DNA of 64,000 bases from Coriobacteriaceae bacterium AF45-21 (GCA_027682925.1 JAQCYU010000008.1:8607-72606); one strand, 5' to 3'. Counted from the first letter of the stretch, positions 39,145-48,863 are shown. Numbers and translations: made by a program. The notes: generated by a model from the sequence alone, not told the origin.

Positions 39145-40770
39145 TTACAGTGAGTCGATAAAGCGCTGCTGGGCGGCGCGGCCGGCTTCGTCCCACTTAA
39201 AGACGCCGGCGTTGTCGAGCACGTGGCCAAACACTACGCCGACCTCCTCGTGCAGGATGTCGATGGCGTTGTCCGCCGTAAGCTCGTCGGCGCGGCGGGC
39301 ATAGACGTCCTCGGCCCACGCGGCATGGCTGCGGCAAAGGTCGTCGCCCTCGAGCGCTGCGGCAAGGTCGTAGCTGGTATCGGCTTTGGCTGCCAGCAGG
39401 TGCTCGCGGACAGCGCCGAGCTCGGGAACCAGGCGCGGCGGAAGAATAGCCAGGCCCATAACCTCGATCAGGCCGATGTTCTCCTTCTTAATGTGGTGAT
39501 ACTCGGCATGCGGGTGGAAAACGCCCAGCGGATGCTCGTCGGTCGTGATATTGCAGCGAAGCGCCAGGTAGGCCTCGTAAATCTCGCCGCCGGCGTTGCC
39601 GCGGGAGTCGACGCGGCGGATGACGGGCGTCACGGTGTTGTGCGCTACGCCGTCGGCCGTGTGCGCGATAACGCCCGCAGACTCGTCGGTCCACTCGCGC
39701 CAGGCGAGGATAATCTTCTCGGCAGCGTCGAGCAGCTGAGCGCGGTCATGCGAGCGCAGGCGCAGCACCGAGAGCGGCCACTGCAGCACAGTGCCGGTGA
39801 CCTGGTCAAAACCGGGCATGCTAAACTGCGAGACCTCGGCGGCATGCATCATGGGGAACTCGTGCGCGCCGCCCTGGAAGTGGTCGTGCGACAGAATCGA
39901 GCCGCCCACGATAGGCAGGTCGGCGTTGGAGCCGATGAAGTAATGCGGGAACAGGTCCACAAAGTCGAGCAGGCAGGTCAAGCCCTTGCGGTCGACGTGC
40001 ATCGGACGATGCTCGGAGCTCATGGCAATGCAGTGCTCGTTAAAGTAGGCGTACGGGCTGTACTGGAAGCCCCAGCGCTCGCCATTAAGCTGAATGGGAA
40101 TAACGCGTAGGTTCTGGCGAGCGGGGTGGGCGCGCCGTCGGCTGCGGCGGAGCGTCCCGGGTAGCCTCGTTTTCGATGCACAGCTGGCAGGCGGGGTACT
40201 TTTCGCCCGTGTTCTTTGCGGCGCCGGCGGCAGCGATATCGCGTGGGTCCTTCTCGGGCTTGGACAGGTTGATGGTGATCTCCAGGTCACCCCAGTTGGT
40301 GGGGGTGCTCCATTTGATGTTGCGCGCGATGGCGGCACGGCGCACGTACCGGCGTCGCAGCACAGGCCGTAGAACCAGTCGGTTGCGGCGCGGGGCTCGT
40401 TGACGCCCATACGTCCGTTGAACTCCTCGTTTACAACCGAAGGCCTCGGCATGAGCGCACCCATGATGCGCATGGCGATGCGGTCGCGGCCTGACGCCGT
40501 GTCCTCGGCGGCACCGTTGGTAACGGCGGCCTCGGAAAGCGCGGCAAGCGTGCCCTCCAGGTCAAAGTCGGGGAGTGTATCGGGGTGCAAGAGCGAAATC
40601 TTCTCGGTCTTGAGTGCCCAAGCCATGTCGAGTGCGGGGCCCGTGGCGCCGATGCACTCCAAAATGGCGTTGTATGCCCAGATCCGGTCGTCCTGGCCGA
40701 TCATCGATCGGTGGATGGCGTACTCGATCAGGTTCTGCGCGGCCTCTCGCACGTCAGTCATTACAGCCAT
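39145..40770 (-). CDS. galT: Galactose-1-phosphate uridylyltransferase (Gram-positive GalT type), with three hidden 1-base deletions
   Basis: About 542 residues. It exchanges UMP between UDP-glucose and galactose 1-phosphate. The ILSHDHFQGGAHEFPM motif (active-site histidines) and FQYSPYAYFNEHCI mark the long GalT family of Firmicutes and Actinobacteria. The reading frame is open throughout, but residues about 143-225 are nonsense. Three single missing bases (near 40347 before TACGTG; near 40156, GAG-GCTACC; near 40130, GCGCCC-ACC) restore YVRRAAIARNIKWSTPTNWG, then CIENEGYPGR, then APHPARQNLRVIPIQLNG. Three deletions sum to one codon, so the frame closes again. Confidence 0.85.
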   Translation of the reverse strand: MAVMTDVREAAQNLIEYAIHRSMIGQDDRIWAYNAILECIGATGPALDMAWALKTEKISLLHPDTLPDFDLEGTLAALSEAAVTNGAAEDTASGRDRIAMRIMGALMPRPSVVNEEFNGRMGVNEPRAATDWFYGLCCDAGTCAVPPSRATSNGAPPPTGVTWRSPSTCPSPRRTHAISLPPAPQRTRAKSTPPASCASKTRLPGTLRRSRRRAHPARQNLRVIPIQLNGERWGFQYSPYAYFNEHCIAMSSEHRPMHVDRKGLTCLLDFVDLFPHYFIGSNADLPIVGGSILSHDHFQGGAHEFPMMHAAEVSQFSMPGFDQVTGTVLQWPLSVLRLRSHDRAQLLDAAEKIILAWREWTDESAGVIAHTADGVAHNTVTPVIRRVDSRGNAGGEIYEAYLALRCNITTDEHPLGVFHPHAEYHHIKKENIGLIEVMGLAILPPRLVPELGAVREHLLAAKADTSYDLAAALEGDDLCRSHAAWAEDVYARRADELTADNAIDILHEEVGVVFGHVLDNAGVFKWDEAGRAAQQRFIDSL

Positions 40771-41965
40771 GCCGCGTAAGCCCCCTTGTCAGAGATGGCG
40801 TAGTGACGGGCAGAGCCCTCGCCCAGCCAGCCGTTCATCTTGGCAATGAAGGTGTCGACCAGATCGAGCGGCACGAAGGCCTGGATGGTACCGCCAAAGC
40901 CGCCGCCGTGGATACGAACGGCGCCACGGCCGTCGAGCACATGCTCGGCAAGAGCAAGCGCGTACATGGAAGGCTGCTCGGCACCCAGTTTGGCAACAAC
41001 ATTCTGCAGGTACATGGCGGAGCTGGCGCCGGACTCACGCGTCAGGACCAGGAACTGGTCAATGTCGCCGGCGTTCAGGGCCGCCCAGCGCTTATCGACC
41101 AGGCCGTTCTCGTACCAGTAATGAACGGCGCGCAGGCAGGCGCGGTCGCCCAGCTTGGCGCGCAGCTCGGGGAGCTTGGCGTCAAAGTCCGCCACGTTTA
41201 CCTCGCACAGGCGTGCCTTGCCAAACTCGGCGGCGACGTCCTGCATCTCGCGCGGAACAGCGGCGTAGTCGTCGGTGGCTGCCACATGGTCGGCGCCGAC
41301 CTTGACGAGCACGAGCGCATAGCCGTGATCCTCAAAGTTGAGTTCGAGCTTCTGGGTCTTAGGCTGAGCCTGGTCCTCAAAGTCCATGTAGCGAGGCCGC
41401 CCAGGCACACGGCAGCTTGGTCCATCAGACCGCAGGGCTTGCCGTAGTAGTTGTTCTCGGTGCGCTGGCTCATCTGGGCGAGTGCGACGGGTTCAATGGC
41501 GGGCGCGCCCCAGAGCGTCTCCATGGCGCGGCCGTAAGCCGCCTCGACAGCGGCGGAGCTAGAAAGGCCGCCACCCGAGGGGACGGAGCAGGTAAAGGCA
41601 AAGTCGAAGCCCTGGGGCTCAACGCCGAGACCTGCGACCTCGTGGGCCATACCGCGCACGAGGCTTGCGGACGTGCCCTTCTCGGACTCTTGAATATCCA
41701 GCGTGTCGAGCGTGATCTCAAACGTAGGATAACCCTCGTCGGCGACGCGAACCTTGTTGGAATCGGTCGCCACGGCAATGCCGTCAACGGCGACATCGAG
41801 CGAGCCGGCGATAACGTGGCCACCCTCGTGGTCGGTGTGGTTGCCGCTGATCTCGGAGCGGCCGGGCGCGTGCACATAGAGAACCTGGCGGTCGCCGATG
41901 GGGCCAAACTCCTCCTCAAACAGCTTGGTGAGCGTGGCGAGTGTCTTTTCGTCGGGGGTGGTCAT
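40761..41965 (-). CDS. galK: Galactokinase, with a 1-base frameshift
   Basis: About 401 residues; a GHMP kinase that makes galactose 1-phosphate. The APGRSEISGNHTDHEGG signature, the ATP loop VPSGGGLSSSAAVEAAYG and the C-terminal IHGGGFGGTIQAFV motif are present. The frame breaks near base 41390: CTCGC-TACATG needs one base to give CLGGLAYMDFEDQAQPKTQK. The ATG at 41965 with AAAGGA upstream is the start. The gene overlaps galT by 10 bases. Transcription starts in the operator-rich region at 42007-42212. Confidence 0.87.
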
Positions 41966-42006
41966 GGGAGTCCTTTCCTTGGCGCGCACGGGTGAGTTTT
42001 GCGTCG

Positions 42007-42212
42007 TTATGAGTACGTTAACAACTTGAAGCGGCATGAACCAAGTGTCCACGATACCGCACGTTACGGGCTATGTTAACGTACTCATAACACATCGCTT
42101 GTCACTTTTTGAGAATCTGGTAATCGGTAGAAATACAGCCGTGAACGGTACTGTCGTATGGGCTTATAAAGCAGAAAAGATGCAGATAGAAAAAGTAGAG
42201 TACGTTAACATG
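42007..42212. promoter_or_regulatory. Three LacI-type operators between galK and lacI4
   Basis: The consensus ATGAGTACGTTAACAT occurs at 42009-42024, 42073-42088 (reverse orientation, full match) and 42197-42212. It differs by one base from the operators of repressor 2 (ATGAGCACGTTAACAT). A CCGTGAACGGT motif lies at 42139-42149. Confidence 0.75.
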
Positions 42213-42303
42213 CGTCCGACGATAGCGGGCCTCGGTGCAGGGCGTGTTTCTGCCCAGGCCGGCATTCACGCTATTCAGATCTCGCAAGGGTGAAGGTGAT
42301 CCT

Positions 42304-43335
42304 GTGGCAAGGCGCCCGTCCAACGATACAGGTACGCGTCCGGTCTCCATGGCCGACGTCGCCCGCGCTGCTGGCGTTTCGCAGCAGACGGTTTCGCGCG
42401 TCGCCAACGGTTTGCCTAACGTCAACGAGCAGACGCGCCAGCGCGTGCAGGCCGCTATGCAAGAGCTCGGCTTTCGTCCGAGTTATGCCGGTCGCTCGCT
42501 GCGCGACGGCCGTTACCATTCGGTCGGCCTGTGCGTCAACGATGTCACCAAGTTTGGCAACCTCTCAATGATCGACGGCATCGCCAGCGCTGCTCGCGAG
42601 CATAATTGCGCCATCACGCTGGTCGAGATGTCCAAGACCGAGGAGTTTTCGCTTGCCGAGGCCACGCGTCGTATGGCCGCGCTGCCCGTGGACGGCATCA
42701 TTATCGGCATGAGTCGCATGGCACCCGATTTTGAGACGTTTGATCCGTTGCCGGGCATTGGCACGGTCATCGTTACCATGTACGCGCATCCGCGCGTGAC
42801 CACAGTCGATTCCGACCATTACGGCTGCTCGCTATTGCTTATGGATCACCTGTTTGAGCTGGGACACGATCAGATTCGCTATATTGGCGGCCCGTCGTTC
42901 TCGGTCGACGAGCGGTTTCGTCGCGCCGGTTGGCAGGATGCACTCGAGCGTAAGCACATTAAGCCGCAGGCGCCGCTCGAGGGCGATTGGTCTGCCAACA
43001 GCGGATACGAAGCCGGCAGATATCTGGCCGAGCACGACCGCACCATGACGGCGATTTACGCGGCAAACGACCAAATGGCAAACGGTGCCATCGCCGCGCT
43101 GCGCGATAGCGGCTTGCGCGTGCCCGAGGACGTGAGCGTGGTGGGCGTCGATGATTCGCTCGATGATTTTGTAGCACACAACGAGCTCACGACCGTTCGA
43201 TTCGACTTGCATCAGCGTGGGCGCGAGGTGTTTGAGCATGCGGTTCCCGAGGCGGGTACGGTGGGCAAAACCGTTGCCATTCGTATTCCCGGCCAGCTCA
43301 TCATTCGACATAGCACGGCGATACCGCGCTCATAG
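42304..43335 (+). CDS. LacI-family repressor 4, probable GalR
   Basis: A 343-residue intact repressor. The DNA-binding domain is SMADVARAAGVSQQTVSRVA with the hinge RPSYAGRSLRDG, and the effector domain has LPVDGIIIGMSRMAPDF, IYAANDQMANGAIAAL and PEDVSVVGVDDSLDDF. The start is probably the GTG at 42304, downstream of GAAGGTGA; the frame is open to 42235. It is divergent from galK-galT with three operators between them, so galactose control is likely. It resembles repressor 2 closely. Confidence 0.83.
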   Translation: MARRPSNDTGTRPVSMADVARAAGVSQQTVSRVANGLPNVNEQTRQRVQAAMQELGFRPSYAGRSLRDGRYHSVGLCVNDVTKFGNLSMIDGIASAAREHNCAITLVEMSKTEEFSLAEATRRMAALPVDGIIIGMSRMAPDFETFDPLPGIGTVIVTMYAHPRVTTVDSDHYGCSLLLMDHLFELGHDQIRYIGGPSFSVDERFRRAGWQDALERKHIKPQAPLEGDWSANSGYEAGRYLAEHDRTMTAIYAANDQMANGAIAALRDSGLRVPEDVSVVGVDDSLDDFVAHNELTTVRFDLHQRGREVFEHAVPEAGTVGKTVAIRIPGQLIIRHSTAIPRS

Positions 43336-43464
43336 TTTGTGCTGGTAAACGGCGATTTATCGCATTTTAATAACAATCGGTAAGAATGCCGGCAGATAGC
43401 TGTTGGGATGCAGCCGAGTGCTATGATAAACGGGCTCTTTTGTCTATCTAGGAGGCTTTGCCTG

Positions 43465-44624
43465 ATGGAGATCACCAAGGATATCCGCTACGTTGGCGTC
43501 GACGATCACGACATTGACCTGTTCGAGGGCCAGTACGATGTGTCCGAGAACGGTATGGCATACAACAGCTACGTTATCTTGGGCGAAAAGATCGCTGTCG
43601 CCGATTCAGTCGATGGCGGGTTTGTCGACGAATGGCTCGGTAACCTCGAGGCTGTACTCGACGGTCGCACGCCCGACTACCTGGTCATCCATCACATGGA
43701 GCCCGATCACTCCGCCGGCATCGCCGCCTTTATGGAGCGCTATCCCCAGGCACAGATTGTGGCAAGCATGGGCGCCTTCCGCATGATGGTTAACTACTTT
43801 GACACCGACTTCCCCGAGCGCAAGATGGTTGTCAAGGAGGGTGACGTGCTCGATTTGGGCGGCCACAGCCTAACCTTTGTCGGCGCCCCCAACGTGCACT
43901 GGCCCGAGGTGCTGTTCTCCTACGAGGCCACCGACAAGGTGCTCTTTAGTGCCGACGGCTTTGGCAAGTTCGGCGCCAACGACATCGAGGATCCGGAAGG
44001 GTGGGCCTGCGAGGCGCGCCGTTATTACTTTGGCATCGTGGGTAAGTTCGGCAAGTTTGTGCAGGCCGTGCTCAAGAAGGCCGCCGATCTGGACATCCAG
44101 GTTATCTGCCCGCTCCACGGCCCTGTTCTTACCGAGAACCTGGGCTATTACCTCGACACCTACAACACCTGGTCGAGCTATCAGCCCGAGGACGAGGGCA
44201 TCACGATTGCCTACGCGAGCGTGTACGGCCATCTGAGGCCGCCGTTGAGGAGCTCGCATCTGCGCTTGAGGCTCGCGGCCAGAAGGTTTCCGTCTTTGAC
44301 CTGGCTCGCGACGACATGGCCGAGGCCGTTGAGGATGCGTTCCGCTACGACCGCCTGGTGCTCGCCTCCATTACCTATCAGGGCGAGATTTTCCCGTTCA
44401 TGAGCACCTTTATCCACACGCTCGCTGAGCATGCCTACCAGAACCGCACCGTGGCGCTCGTCGAGGCTGGCTCTTGGGCACCTGCCGCCGCTAAGGTTAT
44501 GGCCAAGGAGCTCGAGGGCATGAAAGACATCACGCTGACGCAGAATAAGGTGACCGTCCTGGGTTCGCTCAACGACGCTTCGCGCGCCCAGATCGAGGCC
44601 CTCGCTGACGAGCTGTCCAAGTAG
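43465..44624 (+). CDS. fprA: Flavodiiron protein (FprA, O2/NO reductase), with a 1-base frameshift
   Basis: About 386 residues. The N-terminal metallo-beta-lactamase domain holds the diiron motif HHMEPDHSAG and further ligands around CPLHGPVL; the C-terminal flavodoxin domain starts at ITIAYASVYGH. The frame breaks near base 44234: one base between GGCCAT and CTGAGG restores YGHTEAAVEELASALEARG. It reduces oxygen or nitric oxide to protect an anaerobe, and needs a rubredoxin or flavodoxin donor. A clear AGGAGG site precedes the ATG. It is a single-gene unit with a terminator after it. Confidence 0.87.
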
Positions 44625-44647
44625 CGATACGTTCACTTTCAACGCTC

Positions 44648-44687
44648 AAACCACCACAAAGGGGACAGGCACCTTTGTGGTGGTTTT
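44648..44687. terminator. Bidirectional terminator between fprA and the DeoR gene
   Basis: AACCACCACAAAGG pairs with CCTTTGTGGTGGTT, with A- and T-rich flanks. The loop GGGACAGG recurs in other intergenic repeats. Confidence 0.75.
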
Positions 44688-44690
44688 TGT

Positions 44691-45494
44691 TTAAGCGCCG
44701 GCGATGACGAGATTTGGGCGGGCGTCGTCGACGGTCTCGGTGATTGAGGTGGCGACGGCATCATCGGGATCACGGTCCATCACGATGGTGTCGACATCGA
44801 CAAGCTCGGCAAAGCGATACATGCCGCGTCCGTTGACCTTGCTGGCGTCCATGAGGGCCACGTTTTGACGGGCTGCGGCGATCATGGCCGTTTTGGTCTC
44901 GGCCATCTGCGGAAAGTCGGTCGTAAAGCCGCAGCCGGGAACAAAAGCGCCGGGGCACATGACGGCAAGGTCGGCATGGACCATTTGGAGCGCCTGCATA
45001 GTAAGTGGGCCGTACAGATAGCGATGACCTTTGCGCAGTGCCCCGCCCAGCATGACGACATCGACCGAGGGCATGCTCTCGTCGATGTAATCGGCGATGG
45101 TGATGTCGGCCGTGATAACGGTGATGCCGTTGCGTTGATCGAGGAGCCGGACAAACTCGAGCGCCGTGGTGCCCGAGTCGACGAGCAGCGTGTCGCCGTC
45201 ATTGACGAGCCCGATGGCGCTTTGCGCGATGGCCTGCTTGGCGGCAACATTGACGTTGATACGGCGATCCTGGGTGGATACGGTCAGTCGCTTCTGGAGC
45301 GACACAGCGCCACCGTGCGTGCGGCGCAGCTTGCCGGACTCGGCGAGCGCGTCTAGGTCCGCACGGGCGGTAACGGAGGACACACCAAAGGTCTGGGCGA
45401 TTTCTGCTACCTGCACCGAGGCGTTATGTTCGAGCATCTCCATGATGGCGGCGCGACGTTCGTCGGCAAAAGCTCGGGTTGTTGCATGGGCCAT
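44691..45494 (-). CDS. DeoR-family regulator
   Basis: A 267-residue protein. The DeoR N-terminus RRAAIMEMLEHNASVQVAEI, followed by the helix-turn-helix AQTFGVSSVTARADLDALAE, precedes a sensor domain with LLVDSGTTALEFVRLL and MLGGALRKG. The ATG at 45494 with GGAG upstream is preferred over 45542. It is divergent from the class II aldolase gene, which it probably controls through the dyad at 45589. Its ligand is likely a sugar phosphate. Confidence 0.82.
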   Translation of the reverse strand: MAHATTRAFADERRAAIMEMLEHNASVQVAEIAQTFGVSSVTARADLDALAESGKLRRTHGGAVSLQKRLTVSTQDRRINVNVAAKQAIAQSAIGLVNDGDTLLVDSGTTALEFVRLLDQRNGITVITADITIADYIDESMPSVDVVMLGGALRKGHRYLYGPLTMQALQMVHADLAVMCPGAFVPGCGFTTDFPQMAETKTAMIAAARQNVALMDASKVNGRGMYRFAELVDVDTIVMDRDPDDAVATSITETVDDARPNLVIAGA

Positions 45495-45588
45495 ATTCGC
45501 TCCATCATCGTCTGAAATTTGCAGGAATTGTGTTGAGTCCATTTTCGTTCATTTTCTTTTTGAGTAAGAAAACACCTTTCGATTACTT

Positions 45589-45610
45589 ATCTTTTCTATA
45601 AAAGAAAGAT
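45589..45610. promoter_or_regulatory. AT-rich dyad upstream of the aldolase gene
   Basis: ATCTTTTCTATAAAAGAAAG and its last two bases form an imperfect 22 bp palindrome in the divergent region; a related TTTCTTTTTGAGTAAGAAAA lies at 45554-45573. It is a candidate operator for the DeoR regulator. The rest of the 45611-45829 leader shows no gene. Confidence 0.45.
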
Positions 45611-45829
45611 GATTCGCTTGAAAACTGCAATGTCGTATAGAGGGATCCGGCGCGAACCCCTTCCGTTTGCTTTTCAAAAACGAGTGTCTTGACCTGTGTG
45701 CCGGTGATATCTCATACGTGCGACGCCGTCGATTTTCATACAATGGGCGCAGCAAAACGCAAGGTAAAACGCCTTGTGATCAACTACGCCCGATGTCCAG
45801 ATGCGGGCGAGGGAGAGGAGCAAACGCTC

Positions 45830-46687
45830 ATGGCACTTGTTACCACCGAAAAGATGCTCAAGGACGCTCAGGCCGGCCACTACGCCGTCGGCGCGTTCAA
45901 CGTCGAGAACCTCGAGTTTGTTATGGCCGTTCTGGCCGCTGCCGAGGAGACCAAGTCCCCCGTCATCATGCAGACCACCCCGGGCACCATCAAGACCGCT
46001 GGCCTGGATTACTTCTACGGCATGGTCAAGGCTGCCGCCGAGCGCGCTTCCGTGCCCGTCGCTCTGCACCTCGATCACGGCGATGGCTATGACCGCTGCA
46101 TGCAGGCTTTCCGCACTGGCTACACCTCTGTCATGATTGACGGCTCGCACGAGTCCTTCGAGGACAACATTGCCCTGACCAAGTCCGTCGCCGACGCTGG
46201 CCGCGCCATGGGCGTGCCCGTCGAGGCCGAGCTTGGCAAGGTCGGCGGCAAGGAGGACGACGGTCCCGCGGTTGAGGGCGAGAGCCCCTACACCGATCCG
46301 GCCGAGGCCAAGGAGTTCGTCGAGCGCACTGGCTGCACCTCCCTCGCTATTGGCGTTGGCACCAGCCACGGCGTGTACACGAGCGATCCGCACATCGAGC
46401 AGTCCGTGGTCAAGGCCATCCGCGACGCCGTCGACGTGCCGCTGGTTCTGCACGGTACCTCCGGTGTGCCCGATGAGCAGGTTGCCGAGGCCGTGAAGAA
46501 CGGCATCTGCAAGGTCAACTACGCCACCGAGCTGCGTCAGGCCTACACCAAGGGCTTCATGGCCTACATGGCCGAGAACCCCGCCTGCTTCGATCCCAAG
46601 AAGCCGGCCAAGGAGGGCATGCGCGAGATCACCGAGCTGGTTAAGATCCGCATGACCAACCTCAACTCTGTGGGCAAAGCAGAGTAA
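45830..46687 (+). CDS. gatY: Class II ketose-bisphosphate aldolase (GatY/KbaY/Fba type)
   Basis: A 285-residue zinc aldolase. The zinc ligands are in ALHLDHGDGYDRCMQ, VEAELGKVGGKEDD and VGTSHGVYT; LVLHGTSGVP and KVNYATELRQAY bind the substrate phosphates. The VEAELG-GGKEDD and HGTSG segments resemble tagatose-bisphosphate aldolases GatY/KbaY, but fructose-bisphosphate aldolases are close relatives and cannot be excluded. It would complete the tagatose 6-phosphate pathway after LacC. The ATG at 45830, after GGGAGAGGAG, is chosen over an open frame from 45689. Confidence 0.82.
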   Translation: MALVTTEKMLKDAQAGHYAVGAFNVENLEFVMAVLAAAEETKSPVIMQTTPGTIKTAGLDYFYGMVKAAAERASVPVALHLDHGDGYDRCMQAFRTGYTSVMIDGSHESFEDNIALTKSVADAGRAMGVPVEAELGKVGGKEDDGPAVEGESPYTDPAEAKEFVERTGCTSLAIGVGTSHGVYTSDPHIEQSVVKAIRDAVDVPLVLHGTSGVPDEQVAEAVKNGICKVNYATELRQAYTKGFMAYMAENPACFDPKKPAKEGMREITELVKIRMTNLNSVGKAE

Positions 46688-46717
46688 CAGCAAGGGCACT
46701 CCGACTCGCTACATATC

Positions 46718-46848
46718 CCGGGGAGGGACGAGGGCTTAGTTCCCCAATCGTCCTCGGGCATGCAAAAAGCCTCGCTGCGCACTTCGTGCGGCGAGGCTTT
46801 TTGCCTCCTGCGGAAAGATTAGAGAACTAACCCTTCGTCCCTCCCCGG
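46718..46848 (+). terminator. Terminator nested in a long inverted repeat
   Basis: GCAAAAAGCCTCGC pairs with GCGAGGCTTTTTGC (about 46762-46804), a perfect bidirectional terminator. Around it, 25-base arms at 46718-46742 and 46824-46848 (starting CCGGGGAGGGACG) are complementary with two mismatches, giving a two-tier hairpin after the aldolase gene. Confidence 0.75.
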
Positions 46849-46868
46849 TTGACCTACTCGAGGTCGTC

Positions 46869-46993
46869 GCCCTTGTGGTGTTAGGTCTGAAAATAATAAG
46901 AAGCCTTCGCGCTGCGGAATGATTTTGGAAACTAAGTACGGGGACCCGCCCAAACCGTCCTGCTCAATCGCCCTTGTGGTGTTGGGGCTGAAA
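46869..46993. repeat. Short direct repeat downstream of the HAD gene
   Basis: TCGCCCTTGTGGTGTT, followed by a similar GG-CTGAAA end, occurs at 46868-46893 and 46969-46994, about 101 bases apart. No gene is seen in 46849-47009. Confidence 0.5.
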
Positions 46994-47009
46994 GGGTGGG
47001 ACGCGTGGG

Positions 47010-47633
47010 TTATTTGGTTGTTAGGGTTAGTAGGTCGTTGGGGGTTTTGAGGTTGTAGGTGGCGTTTGGGATATCTTGGTGTGATCCCCATGCTGCTCGG
47101 GCAAAACTGACCCCTGCCGAAGTTGCGCATTGTTCGTCGTAGACGGTGTCGCCAACGTAGACGACGTTGCCAGGATTCGCGCCCGCACGTCGGAGATATT
47201 CGAGCATGGGTGCGGGTGCGGGTTTATGTTCGGTTGTGTCTTCGACAAGGATGATGTGCTCAAAATACTTATCGAAATCAAGGGGTGCAATTTCTTTTGC
47301 GTATTCGTCGCGCGCACGTGAGGAGACGATGCCAAGTTTGCAGCCGCTATCGGCGAGTGTTGCGATGACTTCAAGCAAACCTGGAAACACGCTGATGGTG
47401 CTTTTAAAGCTGGCGGCAACTTGGCACCAGCGATCCAACGTTGCCTGCGAGTAGATCCCAAGTTTCTCAAGGGCATCCTTGCCGGGTATGCCGAGGGCAA
47501 AGTCAAGCTCGTGTCGGGGAAGCGTTTTGCTGGTCTCTTCTTGGACAATCTGGACAAGCGATGACAGAACGCTTTCTTCTGTATCTGCCAATGTCCCATC
47601 AACGTCAAATACGATATGGTCAAAGTGCTTCAT
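47010..47633 (-). CDS. HAD-family phosphatase (phosphoglycolate phosphatase-like)
   Basis: A 207-residue intact protein. HAD motif I is VFDVDGTLADTEES (nucleophile Asp and acid/base Asp), motif II is LGIVSSRAR, the motif III lysine is in EHKPAPAPMLEYL, and motif IV is VYVGDTVYDEQCA. The helical cap lies at about residues 17-85. Substrate unknown; phosphosugars or phosphoglycolate are typical. It lies beside an AraC gene on the same strand, 56 bases downstream of that gene's stop. Confidence 0.83.
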   Translation of the reverse strand: MKHFDHIVFDVDGTLADTEESVLSSLVQIVQEETSKTLPRHELDFALGIPGKDALEKLGIYSQATLDRWCQVAASFKSTISVFPGLLEVIATLADSGCKLGIVSSRARDEYAKEIAPLDFDKYFEHIILVEDTTEHKPAPAPMLEYLRRAGANPGNVVYVGDTVYDEQCATSAGVSFARAAWGSHQDIPNATYNLKTPNDLLTLTTK

Positions 47634-47689
47634 ATGATTGCTCCTCTCTGTTGTTTGCCTGCAAGTTTGATGCAGTGACAGAAGAAGGG

Positions 47690-48628
47690 CTAGCGGGATT
47701 TCTGCCTGGTGCTATCGAGATTCTGCCTCGCTGCTCGATAGCTCGAAGGAGTGCATCCCATTTGTTCTTTAAATACCTGGCCAAGATGGCTTGCTGTCGC
47801 AAAGCCGCATTGGCGCGCGACTGTCTGGACCGTTCGCGTGGTGTGTGCCAAAAGTTCGCAAGCACGGTTTACGCGGTATGCGCGCAGATATGCCGCCGGG
47901 GTCGTTCCTGCGCAAGCTTCGATAATGCGGTAACACTCTCTTTCGCTTACGCCGGCTGCAGATGCCATCTGGGGCACATCTATAGCGGCTGCATAGTTTG
48001 CGCGGATAAAGTCCAGGATTGCCTTGAACTGTACGTCGCGGCTGGTCATCCAAGAGGCGCCGTCGGAAGAAAAGAGCGGTTCGGTCTTGGCGTTAATCTG
48101 AATCCAGAGCTCTGACAAACTATTTCGAAGCGCCATCTCGTTCTGCGGCTGTTGAAGGTCGTGGCTAAAGGAGCTCTTCAGCAAATCGATAAAGGGCATA
48201 TCGTCGGGATTGGTGGGCGACCATTTGAGCACATCGACGCCTCGACATTGAAGCAATGGGTTGATGTAGCGCTTTTGGAGACGTCCCGCGGGATCGCCGA
48301 GCATCGACGGCTGAAAGATATGCAGCATTTGAATGGCTGGCGCCGAATTGGGTGATTGCAGCGTGCTGTGCAAAACGCCGCCGTTGATAAAGCCGGCGGA
48401 CCCTTCCTCAAAGCGTACGTGCTCATGAGCCGCGTGCGTTCGATAGTCAATCGCTCCCTGCTCCATGTAGAAAAGCTCAACTTCGGAATGCCAGTGCCAG
48501 GGGACGGAATTGCCCGGATAGCGAGCGAATTCTGCGCGTTCGGCAATATAGGGCCAGTCTTCGGCGGTCTCGGGAAACGCTTCCTCGCGTCCTCCGCGGT
48601 GCAATTCTATGTGATCCATGTTTCGCAT
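47690..48628 (-). CDS. AraC-family regulator with cupin sensor domain
   Basis: A 312-residue protein. The N-terminal cupin has WHWHSEVELFYMEQG (sugar-binding fold), and the C-terminal double helix-turn-helix runs from about residue 205 (FIRANYAAAIDVPQMASAAG, then TVQTVARQCGFATASHLGQV). It probably senses a sugar. The start at 48628 has no clear ribosome site; an ATG at 48619 is in frame. It may control the HAD gene downstream, or the small ORF upstream. Confidence 0.82.
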   Translation of the reverse strand: MRNMDHIELHRGGREEAFPETAEDWPYIAERAEFARYPGNSVPWHWHSEVELFYMEQGAIDYRTHAAHEHVRFEEGSAGFINGGVLHSTLQSPNSAPAIQMLHIFQPSMLGDPAGRLQKRYINPLLQCRGVDVLKWSPTNPDDMPFIDLLKSSFSHDLQQPQNEMALRNSLSELWIQINAKTEPLFSSDGASWMTSRDVQFKAILDFIRANYAAAIDVPQMASAAGVSERECYRIIEACAGTTPAAYLRAYRVNRACELLAHTTRTVQTVARQCGFATASHLGQVFKEQMGCTPSSYRAARQNLDSTRQKSR

Positions 48629-48653
48629 GGCATCAGTATAAAGCGCGATGGGC

Positions 48654-48863
48654 TTAGATTGCTCTTGCCTGTTCGGGGAACGCCTTGTCTAGGGATGCTT
48701 GGAGCTTTTCGAAGGAAGCTCGTAAGTTGAGGCTCTGATCGGCTGAGCGCTTGGTTTTTGTGGTGGGGGAGTCGAGGAGACCGTTTCTCTGTGTCGGGGG
48801 GAAGGAGAAAAGGTTTGCATGTTTTAGGGATGGCTGCTGTGCTGCGTCATTGGAAGAATACAT
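48654..48863 (-). CDS. Possible small protein upstream of the AraC gene
   Basis: A 69-residue open frame whose ATG has GAGGAGG 10 bases upstream. The C-terminal half looks helical and charged (LNLRASFEKLQASLDKAFPE). It lies 25 bases upstream of the AraC gene on the same strand. No known family. The rest of the gap to 49116 shows nothing further that I can support. Confidence 0.35.
   Translation of the reverse strand: MYSSNDAAQQPSLKHANLFSFPPTQRNGLLDSPTTKTKRSADQSLNLRASFEKLQASLDKAFPEQARAI

Noticed and set aside
40085..40363. Separate small gene inside galT
   Set aside because: Its translation is the expected middle of GalT, displaced by one base.
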